Origin: Siphonodentalium dalli
Taxonomy: Eukaryota; Mollusca; Scaphopoda; Gadilida; Siphonodentaliidae
Direction: 5' to 3'
DNA: 64,000 bases
Assembly (NCBI GenBank): GCA_032622095.1
Contig: CP136066.1
Span: forward strand, 189,524,816-189,588,815
Shown: positions 57,281-64,000 of the stretch, one piece after another
How positions within the stretch are numbered: the stretch's first letter is position 1
Layout of the letters: each line of letters starts with the position of its first letter
The notes under the pieces: generated by a model
Database searches by the model: none
Told to the model about the DNA's origin: nothing
The model's input: the letters and a program-made list of their open reading frames with translations, nothing else
Program-made: the position numbers and the translations under genes

Positions 57281-60200
57281 GTCCAGGGTGGATTACGGCG
57301 GATTAGCCATGCGTGTTTACACAACGATATGTATAATCAGTGGAGGTGCTGATTACAAAGGGCTTTAATCAAAGGGCTTTAATTTGATCGTAATACTGAT
57401 AGATTATTGAAGGGAATTGGACTGAATTGTGGGACTGAATCATTGAATGATAAAATTAAGAGTTGGATTTTTTTTAGATGTTTTGATTGGTAAATGCAAA
57501 CAAGTAACATGATAATAGTAGAATAGCAACAAAATAAAAATAGAGCACAGTTTTATAAATATACATATAGATATAGCAGTGAGCTGAAAGAAAAGTTTAT
57601 TAGAATAAATTGTATATATATGTGGCCAGTAAGGAAGCGGAAAAACCAAGGTATTGAGGCATTCGTTTGGGAAGATTTGATTGAATAAAAAAATATTTGA
57701 ATACATGTATTAAATTTGTTTTCTTTATCTCTATGTTGTTTTATTTCACTGTCCGGTCCTGGAAACTTTGCTATGGGGAATTGTGGTAGACTTTGCCGTC
57801 CGTTTTCTCTTTCGTTGTCCTGGGGCCTGTTTCATGAAGCAATGTCATAAGACTATCTTAAGATGGACTTAATCTAAGATCTAAGGTGGATCTTATGATG
57901 TAACTTTTCCGTTTCAAGAACGCGTTTCACAAAACATGATTAAGTCATACTTAAGTAGTATTTTAAGTTCGCGCGCTTTTAGAATGGCTTTCGACAATTT
58001 ATTACAGCTATGCGCAGAAAATGTTGGTTCTGTGTATGTTATATGCCCAGGTACAGTGTCTGGTGACAGATACTAGGGCGTGTCTAAGAATAATTATGAT
58101 ATTGTAATCCAAGGGCGATAATCAGTATAATGACTGGTGCATACTTAACTGCACGAGCGGACTTATACATCGTAACTCAGAATGTGAACCTTCACCCATA
58201 TAACATGCCATTAAGGCGACGCGAGACATATGTTCGCCCCTTTCAATGCAGATATTAGGTTCTATTACAGTATACGTCTTTGAAGCATCTATAATACCAG
58301 GAAACCGAATATGTCGCCACGACGGCATACACATAAAATACACCACGATGAAAGCACTGAGCTAGACGCTCTTTATTGATTGCCAACATTCATGGAATAC
58401 TAACACGAATCGCTCTTTATTTATATTGCTATAACGTGAACAGGACTTCATATCGTGCTCCAAATAGACTTATTTCCAATCTGAGACATACTTGTAGAAG
58501 CCATATATAAATGATGTTAATGCCATTTGCTCTGGTTATGTTGACAAATATGCTAATACTATAAAATCGATGTTAATGAATGCAGAATTACCTGTTAACA
58601 ATAAAATATGTTGTTGTTGTAACTGGGGGTCTGGAAGCCTGAACACATCTGTAATCAACAAAAAGGTATCTCTTGACAAAACTTCAGTACAAGATTCATA
58701 TTGAGTCCCATTAAGATCAATTAGAAAATGTATATTTTCGACCAAAACGTGTTTGGGGGAGGGCTAGCTAAAATTCAGTATCTCGCAAACCGTTCAAAAT
58801 TTCTGTTAACTTCTTTATTCATATGGTTATCACATAACTACTACACCATATGGATTAAATATTTCGGCTTATTGTAATATTCGTTTGAATGATAATGTTT
58901 GAAATATAATATTTTTGAGAAAAAGAGCGATTTTTTCAGCAAAAAATAAATGTTTCGGCTCCAGATGGCAGGGAATTTGAAATTAACCAACATGTTTTGC
59001 ATATCAAATAGAGATATTCTATGATTTAGTAATTTTAACACCAACAATGTTGGTAAATAATATAGGACATACCCGCAGGGCTCGCTTTACCAACTGGAAA
59101 AAGTCACTGGTGGGTATCGTTCATCGTCGATTTGACAATAGCCACCACTAATTCAGTTATATTTTTCACTATAATTTTCGTCCATAGTATATATTTCTCC
59201 TTCCAAAAAATTTGGTTTCAACTTGTTCTACCGTTGCTTTTGGCGTTTGGCCGCTGCACTATACATTATATTGAGATTTTTCCATATAAGTTATAGCCAT
59301 TTCAATGAGAATTTGTTCACGCTCACTGAAGAAAGCAAATTAATAAATAAATTTACATAGAAACATACATTTATCTCCTCTTACTGATAACCATCATCGA
59401 AACCTTCTGGTTACCAACACCCACATGCTAATGCAACTAATTTACTGTCACCCCCAACCAACCACCAGCCAGTTGGATTCTGATCCATTCTTCGACACAC
59501 CAAATGTGTCAAATGGCATGGACCTGATAATAATAATGTGCCGCCCCAAACTATATGACGCGTTTAGTGTGTCAGCTGACACGACTGGGCGACATTTAAG
59601 GATATCACCGGTGTAGCTAATCTCATTAGATAGGTCCTGTTGATATCAGCTGTTTTAAACGGGCACGAATAATAAATATACTAAAATAATTTATTAATTA
59701 TATACCCAAATGTTTTTTGCAATCTGGTCGGTGAAAATTGAAAGACGGTGATAAATTGACCGTTAGGCTGTCAGGAGATAGATGCCGCTGATCGCATGCG
59801 ACCTAAAGAGGCAAATATGATCAATAAAGATCGTTCTTTATGTAGGGAAATTGGCACAGGTCGGCCACTTGACCAGGGGAATGTCATGGGATAGGCACAT
59901 CTTCTCATGTCCCATGAATAATGGCTGAGAATATAGGATTAATATCTTACCTTTGACCTCAGATGACTTAAAGGGGGGCTAATAAATTATATGATATAAA
60001 GTATCGAAATATCGGTCATAATATTTCCCTTATATACAGAACCGATTGAATTGGGAGAGATCCAATTCGATCGAGAGGGAACCCACACAGGTATCAAAAT
60101 TCGTAGTTTTCGTTCTGCCTCGCAGAATGGAATTCTTATTATTATCGCGTTCTATTGGGACCACATATTGTGAGGGGAATGGAAACAAATAATCTAGATC

Positions 60201-60360
60201 GCTCAAAAATTGAGGGTTACCTTTCAAAACTCCAGACAATTTTTAATCAGAACGAACAGTAAAAATAATTCCTCAACCATCCACCAACCGACAATAGAAT
60301 GACTTCCGATGTAATAGTTCCCATACGGTGATCATTTCAAATATCTACAAGAGCGCACAG
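57281..60360. other. No gene supported; one possible MITE
   Basis: At 57825-57980 GGGGCCTGTTTCATGAAGC, CTATCTTAAGATGGACTTAA and CACAAAACATGATTAAG suggest a short palindromic element. Inverse AAAGAGCGT motifs lie at 58366 and 58411. The remaining frames are short and without domains. Confidence 0.5.
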
Positions 60361-60365
60361 TTATA

Positions 60366-60527
60366 TACAGTAATGCCCTAAATAATCGACTCCTTAACCA
60401 CAGCAGAATTATGGGTAACTTTTCAGGATTTAGTCGGAAATATGGATTGTAGCCATTCGTCGGAAAACTCTCAGTTCCCCATAATTCTGCCGTGGTTAAG
60501 GAGTCGATTATTTAGGGCATTACTGTA
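60366..60527. mobile_element. TA-flanked palindromic MITE, fourth copy
   Basis: TA-CAGTAATGCCCTAAATAATCG ... inverted ATTTAGGGCATTACTG-TA, 162 bp, with arms of about 55 bp. It ends 24 bp beyond the stop codon of the NRF-like gene, where it could lie in the 3' untranslated region. Confidence 0.75.
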
Positions 60528-60550
60528 TACACGTAGTCTGCGCATTATCA

Positions 60551-62703
60551 TCAACCTCTCTTCTCCCGATTGAATATGACCTTTTCAAGACCAACCATCG
60601 GCGATTCGAAAGCAAGCGCTAGAAGGAGCGCCACTATATATGTTTCCGATGCGATTCCAACAAAAGTAAACACCATTTGCAGATCAGTTGCATAGAAATA
60701 ATCGCGCCTCGATCTGTAGAACAGACCGATAATGTAGATATGGAATAGGTAAGCCATGAAGCCCAATCTGCTCAGGGGAAGAAATCCTCCCCACGATAAA
60801 ATCGTATTCACAAATCCGCCATTTCCTGTCACGCATGCGTAGATGACCCAGGACAGGGCGGCTCCCCAAGCTGTGCGACTCAATGAATTGTAAAGAGCTC
60901 CGACGTCGACCGATGTCACAACCTCCTTCCTCTCAGTCCTCAACAGACCGTAAACGACTGCACATGCTACTAAAGCTGCAGCAAACCAACCAGATATTCT
61001 CAACCAGTGTGACATCTTCCGCTGCCCGCCTGTTTTGTATATTGCATATCCTGCCGCCATGCCAACAAGGTATGGTCCCATTCTGCACCAGGGTTTCTGG
61101 TAGTAGTCATTGAATTTCGGATGCATACCATGAGGAACTTTATGGTGTATTCCCAAGTCATTGGGTGTAAGCATATTCACATTGGAGATAACTCCGGCTG
61201 TTATTGCAGTAGTTAATAGAAATACAGTCCAAACGACATAACCAATTCGAGGCCAGAAATACACGGGTACGATAATCAGCGGACTGAGTACGAAAAATTG
61301 CATGTCGTTTCCGGGGTACCAGGTCACGCCCATGCAGTGAGAACCGTTTACTATGTTGTTTATGTACAATAAGTTGTGCCACCAGGTTTCGCTGCAGCTC
61401 TTTCGGCTTTTGTCTGACCAGAAAGGTCCAAAATACCAATGGTGATACAATGGCGCATAGAATAGCATGACTAATGCGTATGGCATTGTCAGGCGATAGT
61501 ACCGATGGAAGTAAAACATGATCCAGTTTATACGACCATTTTTCTTCTTCATCTCAGACAATGTCAAGTACGTCAGAAGAAGACCACTTAGCACAAAGAA
61601 TGAGTCAACTGACACTGTTTCATTGTCGACTACTTGGAAAGAAAATCTGTGTGTCCAAGAATTGGCGAGGGGTAAATCCATCAGAAAATGTATACCAGTT
61701 TTATAGGTGTGTCCTACCATCACCCATGTCATACACGGATTCCATGAACACATTTTAGCATGCTGTTGCCTCCTGTTGAATCAATGATATTTTTTGTGTT
61801 GGTATAAACTGAAAAGGCCAACAAAACCTTTTCGAATATCCCGACTCGTTTTTTCCTTGGTTCTTTATTCACTTGGAACTTGCTTGTCTCATGCGATATG
61901 TCGTGAGACGAAATAGACGATGCGTTTACTGCACCATCCTGTTGAGTTTCCTTGTGTGTCTTGTACAAAAGACTGATGTCGTATAGGGTTCCTATAACCA
62001 TGAGAAGCGTAATCGTCCCCGATACAGCCAGCGAAACTATTGCTTTGATTGTGTAGCCTGAACCGTGAGCTTCGCAACCTCCAAATTTGACCGCGTCTTG
62101 CTTTTTGATTGACGATTGCTCTAAATAATTTTGTACGACATTCACGATATCATTCCCGTTACAGCTATCTGGAACGCACAAACCAACTGGGATAGAACAT
62201 TGTGCTGCATTGTCCGCACCTGCAAGCATAAAGACCCGATTTCCGAGAGTTTTAAAGTGAACAACCAGACCACAGTATCGTCCACGGAACATTCTAGAAG
62301 AATCGTTTACTCTATAACTGTGTTCTGTCGTAAAACACTCTTCGTAGTCGCCGGTCCATTTCACATTTCCGGTTAGAATCCCAGCTTCCGGTTTAAAACT
62401 ACTGTCGATCATTTGAAGAGACCATCGCGTGCGGTTGTGAACCCCGTCTTTAATCTCGTCAACGTCTTTCTGACACAACTCAGACACGTTGAACAGTTGG
62501 TAATCACCCAAGGCATACCTGTCAGTGCTTTCATCAGATGGAATGCCGGAAATGAAATTTAACAACCACTTAGAGCACAATCCCATTGTTGCAATCGTTC
62601 CCTGATTTTTGGTAAAGCACACCGATTCCCAAGGCTGGCGAATGAATAGTTCAATGATTACCCCATTGTTAGGCACACTCAACTCACAACAGACAAATCG
62701 CAC
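60551..62703 (-). pseudogene. NRF-6-like membrane O-acyltransferase, intronless, one frameshift
   Basis: Two overlapping reading frames (62703-61729, then 61753-60551) form one NRF-6-type protein of about 720 residues. The first half carries the extracellular NRF domain: the WSLQMIDSS motif, GDYEEC, the Cys in RGRYCGL, and CSIPVGLCVPDSC. A membrane segment (SLAVSGTITLLMVIGTLY) follows. The second half is the acyltransferase-3 domain with about ten hydrophobic helices. The frames break within the core motif, between CVHGIRV and MTWVMVGHTY near 61740, where family members read through with a few extra residues; a short deletion is likely. Family knowledge: NRF-6/NDG-4 relatives act in lipid or drug uptake in nematodes; the substrate here is unknown. 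There are no introns over 2.1 kb, which suits a retrocopy. Most codons are undamaged, so a recent lesion or an assembly error is also possible. Confidence 0.85.
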
Positions 62704-62759
62704 GGTCGCTTCGAAGTAGCTTCAATTACCAGGGGCACGAACAGCGCTCTGCTTCCCCC

Positions 62760-62840
62760 AAACACACTGCCATTATACGCCGTTACTATGTATGCACCTC
62801 TAATATACTAAGCAGGCACATATATAGGGACGGCGTATAA
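62760..62840 (-). promoter_or_regulatory. Possible promoter region of the NRF-like gene
   Basis: Reading the minus strand, a TATA-like CCTATATATG lies about 120 bp before the first ATG at 62703. It sits between two copies, in inverted orientation, of a GGCGTATAA segment (about 62773-62782 and 62833-62842). The inverted pair could equally be the ends of a small mobile element. Weak evidence, based on position only. Confidence 0.25.
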
Positions 62841-62865
62841 GGGGAGTGCGGGTGGGGGGGGGGGG

Positions 62866-63770
62866 TGCACGTTCTCTTGTATAATAACTGTTTGTTAAGA
62901 GTGGCGCGTCTCGAACAATGGGATATCACTGAAATATTAGTTTGCCAGCCTTGGGAATTGGGTGTGATTTACCAAAAATACAATATATATACATACATCA
63001 ACAGGACGAACGCAGGGGGTGGCAATATTAACACATGCATTGGTTGAATTATTTATTAACTAGTAGAATAATTACATTTATTATAATTATTCCACAAAAC
63101 TAATCCAGTTCCGAAAATATTCTCAGGACCACTAATCCAACGATGAAAGTAAACGTATTAACATTTACATTTAGAACCACTAAATAGTGATATATCCAAT
63201 AATCCAACAGAATCACCACTTCACTATATAGCGCTCCACATATCCGATATAACTAACAATAGAACTTGTATCTGGAGAATCTGGAGGAACCAATGGACTA
63301 TTATAGTAATTTCGAAACAGTTTCTTGAAAAGGCGACACGTTTGTCACATAATAATGATGTGCAGCATTACCTTTGGCAAAAAGTAGTTGGTTGTTGGTT
63401 ACAGGTCCAAATTCCATGTCATCATTCTGGGAGACAGACTTCTTCGGAATTCATGATCCACTTATACAATGTATATAATAATAGTAAGACACAATCATGC
63501 GACTTCCACATTTGACTTTCCAAACACATCTGCGAGTGACTTGGTTTGTGAAAACGCGTCACACGTTAATCCGTGTCGCTTCGGACATATTTATTCACAT
63601 TCAACGGCGATCACTGCATGGGTAATCACGATGATTGGTGTGGCTAACGGGTCATTGTGTTCATCTCGGCCAGCACACGGATTGTACGTCGTGTTCAACG
63701 CACGATCAATTGCGTATTTCGAGATAATCGCATTATGTGCGGTCAATTGTGCTCTGAGTAGGTCAGAGCA
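62866..63770. other. Upstream region of the NRF-like gene, nothing recognised
   Basis: AT-rich sequence without exons or repeats matching the rest of the window. The 108-aa frame at 63469-63795 runs into the inverted repeat and is not supported. The bases after 63836 are likewise unassigned. Confidence 0.45.
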
Positions 63771-63773
63771 CGC

Positions 63774-63836
63774 GAATAGTTCTTTACCAGAATAAATCTC
63801 GTCTCCGACTCGATTTATTCTGGTAAAGAACTATTC
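63774..63836. repeat. Perfect 24-bp inverted repeat, 15-base loop
   Basis: Arms 63774-63797 and 63813-63836 around AGTTCTTTACCAGAATAAAT and its complement; loop CTCGTCTCCGACTCG. Outside a two-base mismatch the pairing continues with GAGCAC / GTGCTC. It could be a MITE core, a small-RNA precursor or a terminator-like structure; nothing nearby decides. Confidence 0.85.
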
Positions 63837-64000
63837 TTGTGCTCTAACCATTACTTAATACATCCTTAGCTGAGTATTAGTCAAGAATAAATTACATAGA
63901 GAAGAATAAATCTTGTTTTCCATACAGGTATGAAGTAAATTCAAGTAATTGAATATTTTGAATAAATATGTATTATATTTTATAACAAACATGTATAATT

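Overview
This is an AT-rich, intron- and transposon-dominated piece of an animal nuclear genome. There are no bacterial operons. The coding signal is short exons with GT-AG boundaries, plus retroelements and DNA-transposon debris. A divergent Cys-loop (nicotinic-type) receptor gene, an NRF-6-like acyltransferase and the repeat repertoire suggest a marine lophotrochozoan, most probably a mollusc. The taxon is inference; no single marker settles it.

Only two host genes can be supported. (1) A nicotinic acetylcholine receptor-like subunit lies on the minus strand. Six consecutive exons were found by reading splice sites (42963-42903, 36341-36181, 32275-32231, 30932-30826, 9804-9624, 6595-6268). 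All five joins are phase-compatible and give 294 codons, from the signal peptide through the Cys-loop, TM1 and M2. The TM3 to TM4 exons are not seen and probably lie to the left of the window. The aromatic residues and the vicinal Cys pair that bind acetylcholine are replaced or absent, so this looks like an orphan subunit. (2) An NRF-6-like multipass acyltransferase lies at 62703-60551 on the minus strand. It has no introns and carries one frameshift, so it may be a retrocopy or pseudogene.

Most of the rest is mobile DNA. Intron 4 of the receptor (21 kb) holds one non-LTR retrotransposon, with ORF1, endonuclease and RT domains in order, on the plus strand. It is cut into four pieces by nested insertions. 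Removing the insertions at the proposed ends restores the ORF2 frame each time: 15655-19200; 19489-25204, which is two elements head to tail; and 26338-29479, a transposon with 305-bp inverted repeats and a 7-bp target duplication. The first two insertions belong to a family that starts ACAAGAAAAC and ends in a small hairpin followed by AATG or AATA, with no target duplication. At least seven copies or ends occur in the window, and one carries a BEL/Pao retrotransposon fragment.

Other recurrent families are: five TTAA-flanked piggyBac-type MITEs, each with two long hairpins, one with its empty site present in the same window; TA-flanked MITEs starting CAGTAATG; several palindromic MITEs; GTCAAGGTCA-rich repeats; a 66-bp satellite with higher-order structure; and many mini- and microsatellites. 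Five of the six receptor exons have a mobile element within about 65 bp of a splice site.

Layout: 1-4740 repeats and a LINE remnant; 4740-5886 satellite; 6.2-43 kb receptor gene with its transposon-filled introns; 43.2-45.2 kb element with BEL/Pao cargo; 45.3-57.3 kb repeats and MITEs; 57.3-60.3 kb mostly unassigned; 60.4-62.8 kb acyltransferase; 62.8-64 kb unassigned, with one long hairpin.
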